A stretch of DNA of 64,000 nt, taken from NCBI RefSeq assembly GCF_002218195.1, contig NZ_CP022336.1, positions 1,979,001 to 2,043,000 on the forward strand, written 5' to 3'. This document shows positions 51,721 to 60,139 of the stretch, in pieces; position 1 is the first letter of the stretch, and each line of letters opens with the position of its first letter. A program made the position numbers and the translations under genes. Origin of the DNA: Sphingorhabdus sp. SMR4y. GTDB taxonomy: Bacteria > Pseudomonadota > Alphaproteobacteria > Sphingomonadales > Sphingomonadaceae. The notes under the pieces were generated by a model. That model was not told where the DNA came from and did not search any database. It saw only the letters and a program-made list of their open reading frames with translations.

Positions 51721-52128
51721 ATGAACATATTGGCGAAAATATTCACTTGGTGGAACGGCGCGACAATCGGCACCGCCCTGTTCAGCGCCCGCAAAGGCAA
51801 GCGCGTCGGCGAAGATGTGTTTGGCAATATCTACTATCAGACGAAAAATGGCGGCAGCGGCTATCCGGCCGAAAAGCGCTGGGTCATTTACAATGGCTCG
51901 AATGATGCCAGCCGGGTGCCACCGGAATGGCACGGCTGGCTGCATCACAGCTATGACGAAATTCCCGAAAGCCATTTGCCGCAACCGCGGATCTGGGAAA
52001 AAGAACCGAGCGTAAACCTGACCGGCACCGCGCATGCCTATCGTCCGGCAGGAGCTCTGGAACAAGGCGGTCACCGGGCCGCAGCAACCGGCGACTATGA
52101 ATCTTGGAACCCCGCCGAAGCGGAATGA
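51721..52128 (+). CDS. NADH:ubiquinone oxidoreductase accessory subunit NDUFA12/B17.2 type
   Basis: A 135-residue homologue of the mitochondrial complex I subunit NDUFA12, a supernumerary subunit kept by alphaproteobacteria. The start MNILAKIFTWWNGATIGT, the GNIYYQTK strand and RWVIYNG ... VPPEWHGWLHH are characteristic. It helps assemble or stabilise the peripheral arm. It is encoded apart from the main nuo operon, as usual. Its stop overlaps the DUF2155 start (ATGA). Confidence 0.95.
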   Translation: MNILAKIFTWWNGATIGTALFSARKGKRVGEDVFGNIYYQTKNGGSGYPAEKRWVIYNGSNDASRVPPEWHGWLHHSYDEIPESHLPQPRIWEKEPSVNLTGTAHAYRPAGALEQGGHRAAATGDYESWNPAEAE

Positions 52129-52883
52129 CAGGCATGGCACGCCACTCCGTTTCATTCCCGATGCTGGCGGCCATGCTGTTGCTGACGGGTTGTGGCTTGT
52201 TCAGTGACGACAATGTCGAGGAAAATGCAACCGGCCAGGCGGCTGAAAAAGGAGAGGTTGCGGCAACCGACGGCGATCTCGTCGCACCGGTTACCGAGCA
52301 GATCGGAACGCCAATGGCGGAACGCGTCGCCACGCTCGGCTTTCTCAACAAGCGCAACGGACTGACACGGGACCTCGAGCTGCGACCGGGCCAGTCGATC
52401 CGCATCGGTCGCGCGATCGTCCGCTTGCGGGCATGCGAGCGGACGGCACCCTGGGAACTGACACCCGAACAGGGCGCCTTCGTCCAGCTGCTGGTCAACG
52501 ACCGGCCCTCCAATCGGTCCGGCGAAGATCAGTGGAAACGGGTTTTCTCCGGCTGGCTGTTTCGCGAATCACCCTCGCTGAACGTTGTCGAGCACCCGAT
52601 TTATGATGTCTGGGTCAAGAGCTGCGCAATGAGCTTCCCCGGCGAGGAAGATCCTCCGGAGGATTCAGCCAATCCGACAGCGCCACGGACATCGTCGTCC
52701 AATCTGGCCAACAATATATCAAGCGCGCCGAATGAAACCGAGCCGGAAAGCCCGGCACCTGCGGCTGCCGCGCCCCGGCCGGCGCCTGCTCCGGCACCGG
52801 CCGCCAGACCCGCACCACCGGTCGGCAACCCGCCGGAGGATCTGATCGGCGACCTGATCGCCGAATCCGAAGACGGCGCATAA
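52125..52883 (+). CDS. DUF2155 lipoprotein with Pro/Ala-rich tail
   Basis: A 252-residue protein with a lipobox (LLLTGC, Cys23) and a DUF2155 domain (about 60-170) containing TLGFLNKRNGLTRDLELRPG and FSGWLFRESPSLNVVEHPIYDVW with two cysteines (RACER; VKSCAM) that may form a disulfide. The tail (about 180-245) is a low-complexity Pro/Ala repeat. The start overlaps the NDUFA12 stop. The final 283 bp are antisense to an open extension of the convergent aat gene. Its role is unknown. Confidence 0.9.
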   Translation: MTGMARHSVSFPMLAAMLLLTGCGLFSDDNVEENATGQAAEKGEVAATDGDLVAPVTEQIGTPMAERVATLGFLNKRNGLTRDLELRPGQSIRIGRAIVRLRACERTAPWELTPEQGAFVQLLVNDRPSNRSGEDQWKRVFSGWLFRESPSLNVVEHPIYDVWVKSCAMSFPGEEDPPEDSANPTAPRTSSSNLANNISSAPNETEPESPAPAAAAPRPAPAPAPAARPAPPVGNPPEDLIGDLIAESEDGA

Positions 52884-53470
52884 TTCCGCACCTTTCCGAG
52901 CAGTTCCAGATAGTCTGTCTGGCTGATTTCCACCGCCCCCAATGACGCCAGATGATCGGTCATGAACTGGCAGTCGAGCAGCGGAAATCCACCGACCTTC
53001 AACCGCGCCACCAGCCAGGCCAGCGCCACTTTTGACGCATCGCTGGCGCGCGAGAACATGCTTTCCCCGCAAAAGGCACCGCCGATGGCCAGACCATAGA
53101 GACCGCCAACCAGATCTTCCCGACCGGTTTCGGCGTTCCGCAGCCAGCATTCGACGCTATGCGCGTGGCCCATGGCGTGCAGCTGGTTGAACGCCTCCTC
53201 GATTTCGGCATTGATCCAGGTCTCCTTGCGGTCGGCGGCCTCGCTCGCGCATATCCGGATCACATCGGCGAAGGCTTGGTCGGTCGACACCCGGAACTTG
53301 TCCGACCTGATGGTTTTGCGCAGCGAGCGCGACATCCGGAAATTGTCGAGCGGGATGATGGCCCGCGCTTTTGGTTCCACCCAGAAGGTTTCCGGATCAT
53401 CCCGGGCGTCCGCCATCGGAAATATGCCCGAAGCATAGGCTTTCATAAGAAGATCAAGATCAATGCTCAT
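52601..53470 (-). CDS. aat: Leucyl/phenylalanyl-tRNA-protein transferase with antisense-overlapping tail
   Basis: The enzyme adds Leu or Phe from aminoacyl-tRNA to N-terminal Arg/Lys of proteins, marking them for ClpS/ClpAP degradation. The catalytic GNAT-like domain is clear: GIFPMADA, WVEPKARAIIPLD, GLAIGGAFCGESMFSRASDASKVALAWLV and LLDCQFMTDHLASLGAVEI. The recognisable protein ends near residue 200, yet no stop occurs until residue 289. The additional 90 residues are a Gly/Ala-rich run read from the opposite strand of the DUF2155 tail. Typical family length is about 200-240, so the extension is unusual. Confidence 0.9.
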   Translation of the reverse strand: MSIDLDLLMKAYASGIFPMADARDDPETFWVEPKARAIIPLDNFRMSRSLRKTIRSDKFRVSTDQAFADVIRICASEAADRKETWINAEIEEAFNQLHAMGHAHSVECWLRNAETGREDLVGGLYGLAIGGAFCGESMFSRASDASKVALAWLVARLKVGGFPLLDCQFMTDHLASLGAVEISQTDYLELLGKVRNYAPSSDSAIRSPIRSSGGLPTGGAGLAAGAGAGAGRGAAAAGAGLSGSVSFGALDILLARLDDDVRGAVGLAESSGGSSSPGKLIAQLLTQTS

Positions 53471-53533
53471 GCGCCGGGAATAACGTGACCAGCCTCATTC
53501 GCCCAGACGGAAAGCGAGAAAAATGGCGGCTTT

Positions 53534-54439
53534 TCAATCGGCCATCAGGATCCGGGCTTCCTCGGCAATTTTTTCCGCAATTGCTGCATATTCGCCGGCA
53601 AAACCGGCATTGGTGCGCCAGGCGGCACCAATGCTGCGGGATACCGACCAGCCGTCGACGTCGAGCAGCGCGACATCGCCACCGCGCGCCAGTTCGGAAC
53701 GCACATAGAGTTCCGGCAGAATCGCCAGCCCCAGCCCCGAAGCCACCATCTGTCGAACGCTGTCCAGGCTGGTGCCTTCATAGTCGCGCAGCAAATTCAT
53801 GTCATGCTGCTGACACTGGCGCGCCACGTCCCGGTGCAGATGATGCCGGCGATCGAGGCTCAACACCGGCAGTCCGGCCAGATCGGCAACTGTCAGATTG
53901 TCGCGCGATGCCAGGACATGGTCGGGAGAGGCAACCAGCATCAGCGGCTCGCGGAACAGCGGCTCGATATGCAGATTTTCGCCTTCGATCGGCAACGGCC
54001 CGAGCAGCATGTCGATCGATCCCTTGGTCAGTTCCATAGCCTGCAGGTCGGGGATTCCCTCACGCATGTAGAAGCGCAGGTCCGGCCGGGTGCGGTGCAG
54101 CGCGGCAATCACCGGCGGCATCAGATAGGGCCCCAATGTTGGCGACACGCCAAAGCGCAATATGCCCGCAAGGCTGTCGCTGGCCCGCTCGGCGAGATCG
54201 CGAATATCCTTGACCTCGACCAGAACCTGACGCGCGCGGGCAGCGATCTCGCGGCCGACCGGCGTCAGTTCGGCACCGTGGGTCCGCCGTTCGACCAGGG
54301 TGACCCCCAGGCGCTGCTCCAGTGTCCGCAGTTGATGACTCAGGGTTGGCTGCGAAGCGCCCGCGGCCTGCGCCGCCTTGCCGAAATGCCCCTGATCGGC
54401 AACCGCAACAAGATATTCAAACTGGCGTAACGTCGGCAT
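53534..54439 (-). CDS. LysR-family regulator, OxyR-like
   Basis: A 301-residue LysR regulator with the N-terminal winged helix (LRQFEYLVAVADQGHFGKAAQAAGASQPTLSHQ) and an effector-binding domain related to OxyR. OxyR senses peroxide through two cysteines. Here the first Cys region reads SLDRRHHLHRDVARQC, with His where the peroxidatic Cys would be and only the second Cys kept, so it is probably not a standard peroxide sensor. It is divergent from the 51-residue gene and nhaA. Confidence 0.92.
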   Translation of the reverse strand: MPTLRQFEYLVAVADQGHFGKAAQAAGASQPTLSHQLRTLEQRLGVTLVERRTHGAELTPVGREIAARARQVLVEVKDIRDLAERASDSLAGILRFGVSPTLGPYLMPPVIAALHRTRPDLRFYMREGIPDLQAMELTKGSIDMLLGPLPIEGENLHIEPLFREPLMLVASPDHVLASRDNLTVADLAGLPVLSLDRRHHLHRDVARQCQQHDMNLLRDYEGTSLDSVRQMVASGLGLAILPELYVRSELARGGDVALLDVDGWSVSRSIGAAWRTNAGFAGEYAAIAEKIAEEARILMAD

Positions 54440-54563
54440 GGCTGGACCCTATCTTATAGAAATAGTCTATTGATCATCTCCATTTCATTCGATTGGATTT
54501 ATCACGTCCATCCCGTCATATCAACCGCATCGATGCTCAGCCACGGTAGAAAGAGGTTATCTC

Positions 54564-54719
54564 GTGAATGACATGAAAGACACGGGAGAAAAGTCCGGCA
54601 GCCAGCGCGACCATGATGAACAGGCCTATGAGCTGAAAAAACTGCAGCGCAGCCTCGCCGAACGCATCCGCGAAACCGAGCGGCGCGCCCGATTGCACCA
54701 GGAAGGTGAAACCGTCTAA
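54564..54719 (+). CDS. Small charged helical protein (51 aa)
   Basis: A short gene with a GTG start (54564) preceded by AGAGG, or an ATG three codons on. The product is highly charged and predicted to be one long helix or coiled coil (KKLQRSLAERIRETERRARL) with no hydrophobic segment. It is closed by TAA and followed 24 nt later by a strong terminator, which supports real transcription of a separate unit before nhaA. I do not recognise a family. Confidence 0.6.
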   Translation: MNDMKDTGEKSGSQRDHDEQAYELKKLQRSLAERIRETERRARLHQEGETV

Positions 54720-54743
54720 CCGGCTTTCCCTTCCCCCACGACT

Positions 54744-54785
54744 GGGGCGGCAGCTTTCCCTCATCGGCTGGCCGCCCCGATTTTT
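54744..54785 (+). terminator. Rho-independent terminator before nhaA
   Basis: GGGGCGGC / GCCGCCCC, 8-bp GC stem with a 19-nt loop, followed by GATTTTT. It ends the transcript of the 51-residue gene 33 bp before the nhaA start codon. Confidence 0.85.
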
Positions 54786-54817
54786 ACAGGCACGAGTGAA
54801 ACGAGAATGGTCCCCTG

Positions 54818-56011
54818 ATGGTAAAGAAAATAAGTGCCGCATTGCAGGAATTTATCGCGCAGGAAACCAGCGCCGGCATCGTCCTGTTCTGCGCCGCGGT
54901 GGCGGCGATGGTCGCGATCAACAGCGCGCTCAATCCCTATTATCTCGCTTTTCTCGACATTCCTGTCGCGATGCAGTTCGGCGCGCTGGAAATCGCCAAG
55001 CCGCTGTCGCTGTGGATCAACGACGGGCTGATGGCGATCTTCTTCTTTCTGGTTGGACTGGAAGTGAAGCGCGAACTGATCGAGGGACAGCTTTCCAGCG
55101 TTGAACAAGCCGCGCTCCCGGCTGTGGCAGCGATTGGCGGCATGGCGCTGCCGGCACTGGTGTTTCTCTATTTCAACTGGACGGTGCCACAGAATATCAA
55201 CGGCTGGGCGATTCCGGCGGCGACCGATATCGCCTTTGCTCTCGGCGTGCTCGCCCTGCTCGGCAAACATGCACCGCTCTCGCTGAAGGTGCTGCTGCTT
55301 GCGATCGCAATTATCGATGATATCGGCGCAATCATCATCATCGCCTTATTCTACACTGCCGAGGTTTCCAGCTTCTCGCTGTTGCTCGCCGGCGGCGGAA
55401 CCATCGTGCTGTTCGCGATGAACCGGCTGGGTGTGATCCGGACGGCGCCCTATATATTGGTAGGGATATTTCTCTGGATCTGCGTCCTGAAGTCCGGCGT
55501 CCATGCCACGCTCGCCGGGGTCATCGCGGCGCTGGCGATCCCGCTGAACGCCAAAGACGGCAGTTCTCCGCTCAAGCATCTCGAACATTTTCTGCATCCG
55601 TGGACCGCTTTTCTGGTGCTGCCGATCTTCGCCTTCGCCAATGCCGGCGTGTCCCTCGCCGGGCTGCAGATCGCCGATCTGATGGCGCCGCTGGCGCTGG
55701 GCATCGCCGCCGGCCTGGTGGTCGGCAAGCAGGTCGGCGTGTTCGGCTTCATATTTCTCGCGACGAAGGTCGGGCTGGTGAAGCGACCGGCGGGGGTCAG
55801 TTGGTTGCAGCTATACGGGCTCGCCTGTCTGACCGGTATCGGCTTCACGATGAGCCTGTTCATCGGCAACCTCGCCTTCGTCGACCCGGAGCAGATCGAA
55901 ACCGTAAAACTGGGCGTGATCAGCGGTTCGGTGATTTCGGGCCTGCTCGGCTACAGCCTGCTGCGCTTCGCCTCGGCACCCGGCGCCGCCGCTCTGGCAA
56001 AGCCGGCCTGA
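54818..56011 (+). CDS. nhaA: Na+/H+ antiporter NhaA
   Basis: A 397-residue membrane antiporter that exports sodium in exchange for two protons. The ion-binding aspartates match E. coli Asp133, Asp163 and Asp164: Asp137 (ATDIAFALGVLALLG) and Asp167-Asp168 (AIAIIDDIGAIII). About twelve hydrophobic segments are present. Sodium handling fits a marine or brackish habitat but NhaA is common elsewhere. The gene is behind a terminator and has only a weak ribosome site (GAGAATGG). Confidence 0.97.
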   Translation: MVKKISAALQEFIAQETSAGIVLFCAAVAAMVAINSALNPYYLAFLDIPVAMQFGALEIAKPLSLWINDGLMAIFFFLVGLEVKRELIEGQLSSVEQAALPAVAAIGGMALPALVFLYFNWTVPQNINGWAIPAATDIAFALGVLALLGKHAPLSLKVLLLAIAIIDDIGAIIIIALFYTAEVSSFSLLLAGGGTIVLFAMNRLGVIRTAPYILVGIFLWICVLKSGVHATLAGVIAALAIPLNAKDGSSPLKHLEHFLHPWTAFLVLPIFAFANAGVSLAGLQIADLMAPLALGIAAGLVVGKQVGVFGFIFLATKVGLVKRPAGVSWLQLYGLACLTGIGFTMSLFIGNLAFVDPEQIETVKLGVISGSVISGLLGYSLLRFASAPGAAALAKPA

Positions 56012-56085
56012 TCGCCTCTCGCCCCTGTCAAAACAGCTCTGTCGAATCGGTCGGCAATCGCCGCAAAGCGTGATAGAGCGCAGTC

Positions 56086-56481
56086 ATGAAGCGACAATTC
56101 TATCTGGTGGCCGGACTGGCTTCGCTTGGGCTGGGCGGCATTGGCGTGCTCCTGCCGCTGCTCCCGACCGTGCCGTTCATGATTCTCGCCGCCTTCTGCT
56201 TTGCCAACAGCTCGCCGCGGCTAGAAGCCTGGCTGGTCGACCATCATGTTTTTGGCCATCATATCAGGAACTGGCGCGAACGGCGCGCGATCACCCGGCG
56301 CGGCAAATGGGCGGCAACGATCGCATTCGCTGCGAGTTGCCTACTCGCCCTGCTGTTCGTCAAGCTGCCGTGGAATCTCATACCGATCGCGGCCGCGCTG
56401 ATCAGTGGCAGCTGGATCTGGACTCGCAACGAACCCGATCCGGCGAATTTGCCGGTTTACCCCCCTTCGCATAAAGAATAG
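56086..56481 (+). CDS. YbaN-like DUF454 inner-membrane protein
   Basis: A 131-residue protein with hydrophobic segments at about 5-40 and 82-105. The DUF454 signature GLGGIGVLLPLLPTVPFMIL ... CFANSSPRLEAWLVDHHVFG, then RRGKWAATI, is intact. Function is not established. It lies 75 bp after nhaA on the same strand and may be co-transcribed. Confidence 0.93.
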   Translation: MKRQFYLVAGLASLGLGGIGVLLPLLPTVPFMILAAFCFANSSPRLEAWLVDHHVFGHHIRNWRERRAITRRGKWAATIAFAASCLLALLFVKLPWNLIPIAAALISGSWIWTRNEPDPANLPVYPPSHKE

Positions 56482-56533
56482 TTTCCGCAGTCCGCAAATA
56501 TGATAATCTTCAGCCAAATCTGAGGAGAGAATT

Positions 56534-57754
56534 ATGTCGCGGCAGCAATTGTTGGAAATGACCCGTTCGCTGGTCGAGCATGGCAAGGCGGATACAATGG
56601 AACTGGTCGATGACGTGGTTGCGATACCAGCATCGGACTATACGGACGAAGCCCAGTTTGAACGGGAGAAGAATCTGATCTTCAAACGGCTTCCGCTGAT
56701 GATGGCACCATCCTGTGAACTCCCCGAGCCCGGCTGCTACAAGGCGATGGAAATGGCCGGCATTCCGGTATTGATCACCCGCCAGAAAGACGGCACCGCC
56801 CAGGCCTTTCTGAACAGCTGCACCCATCGCGGCAATCCCGTTGCGGAAGGCAGCGGCAAGGCCACACGCTTTACCTGCGGCTATCACGGCTGGACCTTCA
56901 AGAATGACGGGGACCTGCTTGCGATCGCATCGCCAAAAGATTTCGGCAAAGTCGACAAGGCGAATTTCTGTCTGCAGAAATTCCCGACGCTGGAACGCGC
57001 CGGCCTGATCTGGGTGACGCTCGATCCGGACAGCACGCTGGACATCGAATCCTATCTCTGCGGCTATGACAGCCTGCTTGAACATTTCGGCTTCGACAGC
57101 TGGCACCTGTTTGACCAGCGGACCATTCCCGGGCCAAACTGGAAGACCGCCTATGACGGCTATCTCGACTTCTATCATTTGCCGGTTCTGCACAAGGACA
57201 CGTTCGGCTCCGATTTTTTCAACCGGGCGAATTATTTTGCCTGGGGACCTCATCAACGCCTGTCCTCCCCGTCAAAATTCATCCAGAAAACGGGTAGCGA
57301 CGAGCAACTGGATCTTACCGAAATCGATGAAAAGGACTGGCCGATCGATGCCTTGTTGCAAGGCGTCTGGACCATCTTCCCGCATATTTCCATTGCCAGC
57401 TTCTATGGCGGCGGCGGACGCGGCGCGATGATCTCGCAATTGTTCCCCGGCGAAAAGGTCGGCGAGAGCTACACCACGCAATTTTACGTGATGGAACATG
57501 AGCCGACCGACGATGCCGTCCGTCAGGGCGCGCGGGAGCAGTTCGACTTTCTTGAAGTCGTGGTCGCCGAAGAAGATTATAAAACCGGAAAGCGGCAGCA
57601 TGAAGCCCTGCAGTCCGGCCTGATCGACAAGGTCTGGTTCGGCCGCAACGAAGGCGGCGGACAGGCGTTCCACCAGTGGGTGGAGCGCTTGACCAAGGCC
57701 GATGATGCGGAACTCAACCGAATTTTCGCACCACAGTTGCAAGCTGCGGAATAA
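56534..57754 (+). CDS. Rieske [2Fe-2S] ring-hydroxylating oxygenase, large subunit (second)
   Basis: A 406-residue Rieske oxygenase alpha subunit. Cluster ligands are Cys96 and His98 (CTHRG), Cys115 and His118 (CGYHGW). The mononuclear iron site is DFYHLPVLHKDTF. It is shorter than and only distantly related to the 525-residue oxygenase of the catabolic region. No ferredoxin or reductase gene is near. GAGGAGAGAATT precedes the ATG. The convergent cupin gene is 6 nt away; a shared substrate is possible but not shown. Confidence 0.92.
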   Translation: MSRQQLLEMTRSLVEHGKADTMELVDDVVAIPASDYTDEAQFEREKNLIFKRLPLMMAPSCELPEPGCYKAMEMAGIPVLITRQKDGTAQAFLNSCTHRGNPVAEGSGKATRFTCGYHGWTFKNDGDLLAIASPKDFGKVDKANFCLQKFPTLERAGLIWVTLDPDSTLDIESYLCGYDSLLEHFGFDSWHLFDQRTIPGPNWKTAYDGYLDFYHLPVLHKDTFGSDFFNRANYFAWGPHQRLSSPSKFIQKTGSDEQLDLTEIDEKDWPIDALLQGVWTIFPHISIASFYGGGGRGAMISQLFPGEKVGESYTTQFYVMEHEPTDDAVRQGAREQFDFLEVVVAEEDYKTGKRQHEALQSGLIDKVWFGRNEGGGQAFHQWVERLTKADDAELNRIFAPQLQAAE

Positions 57755-57760
57755 CAGGAA

Positions 57761-58309
57761 TCAGGCGTTGCGATAGTCCCTGACCGGGGGCAACGCCTCT
57801 TTCCATTTCGGTTGTTCGGCGCGGAGTTTTTCGAGCATTTTTTCCCAATAGGCTTCGGTTTTGCCCTTGAAGCGGATGTCGAAATCCTCCTGCGTGCGGA
57901 ACTCCAGCAGTTCGACGCCCTCGTCCCCGATCGTATAGGTATAGGGCGTGCCGGCGGGCAGAAAAAAGCCGTCTCCGGCCGCCATCTCTTCTGTCCCCAT
58001 CCGGATATCACCGCTGATCAGATAATAGAGGCAATCGCTGTCATGGCTGTGCAACGGCAACGGATATCCGGGCTTGAACCAGACATAATGCAGGGAAAAG
58101 CCAAATCCGCTGAACAGGCATTTGAGCACAGCCCCCTCCCCGATTCCCGCTTCGCCAAGCTTCGCCGCTCCGTCCAGAATGACCGGATCGTCGTCGACAT
58201 AGGTCATGTGCCCCGCCTCATCGAGGCTGGGCGCATCCTTGCCCCTGAAAATCCGCATGACTTTCAATGGTTCGGGCCTGTCTGAAACGGGAGTAGCAGC
58301 GTCTGTCAT
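57761..58309 (-). CDS. Cupin-domain protein
   Basis: A 182-residue single-domain cupin (about 80-150) with the metal-ligand motif PLPLHSHDSDCLYYLISGD and the second motif AGDGFFLPAGTPYTY. The His-x-His and later Glu/His pattern suggests a bound metal, but the second motif His is not conserved. The ATG at 58309 follows GAGGAAG; the frame extends to 58375 without a signal. Possible ring-cleavage or sensor-type protein; function unknown. Confidence 0.88.
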   Translation of the reverse strand: MTDAATPVSDRPEPLKVMRIFRGKDAPSLDEAGHMTYVDDDPVILDGAAKLGEAGIGEGAVLKCLFSGFGFSLHYVWFKPGYPLPLHSHDSDCLYYLISGDIRMGTEEMAAGDGFFLPAGTPYTYTIGDEGVELLEFRTQEDFDIRFKGKTEAYWEKMLEKLRAEQPKWKEALPPVRDYRNA

Positions 58310-58390
58310 ATCTTCCTCGGATACGGATTGGATGATGACTGTAACAGCAGTTATCCCGTCCGGCAAAGCCGGCAAACGGTCGGGAACCGT

Positions 58391-58759
58391 TCAGGGAACC
58401 CGGTATTTGTCGATATAATGATCGAGAACCGCCGGATTGAGGGAATTTTTGAATGCACAGGCCATGCCCTGATTGCCACAGTGCACAACCTCCGCTTCAA
58501 GCGCGCCGAGTCCGGGCAAGGTCAGCCAGCACAAGGTGCCCTGATGCGCTGTCTGCAACGCGTCGCAGGTAAATCCGGCCAGCGAAATGGCGGTCACTTC
58601 GACCGGAAAGCTGTGGAAGCAGGAAAAACGCATTTTGGCGGGAATCACGATCTCGGGGTGTGGCGGAGACACGTCTTCCCCGTGCCCGATATCATCGAGC
58701 ATCGCCGGTTGGTTCTGGACTGCCGATACCGATGATCTGCGGACCAATGAATCTGTCAT
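58391..58759 (-). CDS. PilZ-like protein
   Basis: A 122-residue protein whose core (VIPAKMRFSCFHSFPVEVTAISLAGFTCDA ... GTLCWLTLPGLGALEAEVVHCGNQGMACAFKNSL) has the beta-barrel pattern of PilZ domains. The c-di-GMP-binding RxxxR and DxSxxG motifs are changed: an early Arg pair (VRRSS) is present, but DxSxxG reads TAISLAG. Cyclic-di-GMP binding is therefore doubtful. The ATG at 58759 gives a plausible length. It precedes tRNA-Trp in divergent orientation. Confidence 0.7.
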   Translation of the reverse strand: MTDSLVRRSSVSAVQNQPAMLDDIGHGEDVSPPHPEIVIPAKMRFSCFHSFPVEVTAISLAGFTCDALQTAHQGTLCWLTLPGLGALEAEVVHCGNQGMACAFKNSLNPAVLDHYIDKYRVP

Positions 58760-59003
58760 ACCTGTTCCCTTAGCGCTGATTTCGCTATGGCGGTGGCTTC
58801 CCTGGTCAATGAAGAAACCGCGACTAGAGCTGTTTCGTTCATTCCGGTAAACTACGCGTTCGGCCTTTGGGTTAACAAAAGACTGCAAAAATTTAACCAT
58901 CTCGCCGATTGCTCCTTTGTGGGCACAATGACACTTGCCGAAATTGGTTCGGGGCGCTAATGGCCACGGACCAGCTGTTTCGCGAGGGTGATACAGCCCG
59001 TGC

Positions 59004-59079
59004 AGGAGTGTAGCTCAGTTGGTAGAGCATCGGTCTCCAAAACCGAGGGCCCACGGTTCGAGTCCGTGCACTCCTGCCA
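59004..59079 (+). tRNA. tRNA-Trp (anticodon CCA)
   Basis: A full 76-nt cloverleaf: acceptor AGGAGTG pairing with CACTCCT, D arm GCTC-AGTTGGTA-GAGC, anticodon arm TCGGT-CTCCAAA-ACCGA with anticodon CCA, T arm CACGG-TTCGAGT-CCGTG, and an encoded 3' CCA. In many proteobacteria this tRNA lies directly before secE; here 2.4 kb separates them. Confidence 0.98.
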
Positions 59080-59106
59080 TTTTCTCCGTCAATCATCGAA
59101 ATCTTC

Positions 59107-59496
59107 ATGACCCAGTTTATCTCCGCCATCAGCCTGATCGTTCCCGACTATGATCAGGCAATCGCCTTCTATGTCGGACTGATGGGTTTTGAACTGATCG
59201 AGGATACCGAGCTGTCCGAGGACAAGCGCTGGGTACTCGTTGCCCCGCCCGGCAGCACGGAAACCCGCCTGTTATTGGCCAAGGCAAGCAACGAAGCGCA
59301 GGAAGAAGTCATCGGCGAGCAAGCTGGCAACCGGGTATTCCTGTTCCTCGAAACCTATGATTTTGATGGTGACATCGCCCTGATGGAGCGGGCCGGGATC
59401 GACATTATCGAAGAGCCCCGCGTGGAAAGCTATGGCAAGGTCGTCGTGTTTCGAGATCCGTTTGGCAACAAATGGGATCTGATCGAGCGCCATTAA
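59107..59496 (+). CDS. VOC-superfamily (glyoxalase-like) protein
   Basis: A 129-residue single-chain vicinal-oxygen-chelate protein (ISLIVPDYDQAIAFYVGLMGFEL ... VVVFRDPFGNKWDLIER). The C-terminal Glu is a likely metal ligand; the N-terminal His usual in glyoxalase I is replaced here (AISLIV). It begins 27 nt after the tRNA, which leaves little space for a separate promoter, so it may be cut from the tRNA transcript. Such proteins include bleomycin-resistance-like and epimerase-like members. Function unknown. Confidence 0.9.
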   Translation: MTQFISAISLIVPDYDQAIAFYVGLMGFELIEDTELSEDKRWVLVAPPGSTETRLLLAKASNEAQEEVIGEQAGNRVFLFLETYDFDGDIALMERAGIDIIEEPRVESYGKVVVFRDPFGNKWDLIERH

Positions 59497-59499
59497 ACC

Positions 59500-60108
59500 C
59501 TATCGCTCGATATCGAGCGCTCCGGCGATCATCCCCCATATCTGATGCGTCAGCTTGGCCGGATCCGGTCGCGGATACATGGCCATGGCGTGCATGATGC
59601 CGCTGCGAATCGCACCGGTAATGGCTGCCCCTGCGATGGCCGGATCGATATGGGATCCGATATCACCGCGTTTGATGCCGGAGTTGATATTGCGGATCGC
59701 CATCTCGATCATTTCTTCATGGCGGGCAGATTCCACCGCCGCGACCTGGTTGGTCCGGGCCATTTCCCCGAGGATGACCGGCGCCATCGGATCATGGTAG
59801 AGAAATTCGACAGTGGCCATCAAACGGCGTTTTTCACGTACGCCCCACTCTATGTCCGGATCGATATACTGGTTCACCACCTGGTTATAGCGATCGTAAA
59901 AGCCGTGGATGATCGCCCCGAGCATACCGGACTTGGAGCCGAAATAATGATAGGCGAGCCCGACGGACACACCGGCACGCTTGGCAACCTGCCCCATTTC
60001 CAGTTCGCCATCGCCTTCGCGCAGGATCAATTCCGCAGCCGCCAGAATCTTCGCCGCGCGCATAACCTTGCGGTCGGAACGTTCGCTCGTTTTGCCTCGA
60101 CCGGCCAT
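59500..60108 (-). CDS. TetR-family transcriptional regulator
   Basis: A 202-residue TetR regulator. The N-terminal helix-turn-helix (about 17-63) reads AKILAAAELILREGDGELEMGQVAKRAGVSVGLAYHYFGSK. The C-terminal ligand domain has no recognisable subclass. The ATG at 60108 is chosen because AGGGAGG stands five bases before it; the frame extends 6 codons to a TTG. It is divergent from the phytanoyl-CoA dioxygenase-like gene, with a perfect 50-bp palindrome in the interval that is the obvious operator for autoregulation and control of the neighbour. Confidence 0.93.
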   Translation of the reverse strand: MAGRGKTSERSDRKVMRAAKILAAAELILREGDGELEMGQVAKRAGVSVGLAYHYFGSKSGMLGAIIHGFYDRYNQVVNQYIDPDIEWGVREKRRLMATVEFLYHDPMAPVILGEMARTNQVAAVESARHEEMIEMAIRNINSGIKRGDIGSHIDPAIAGAAITGAIRSGIMHAMAMYPRPDPAKLTHQIWGMIAGALDIER

Positions 60109-60139
60109 GGCCGCCTCCCTTGGCAATCCCGTATCCAGA

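Noticed and set aside
52615-52881. Other minus-strand frames over the DUF2155 Pro/Ala tail
   Set aside because: They come from the repetitive codons; only the extension continuous with aat was kept as notable.
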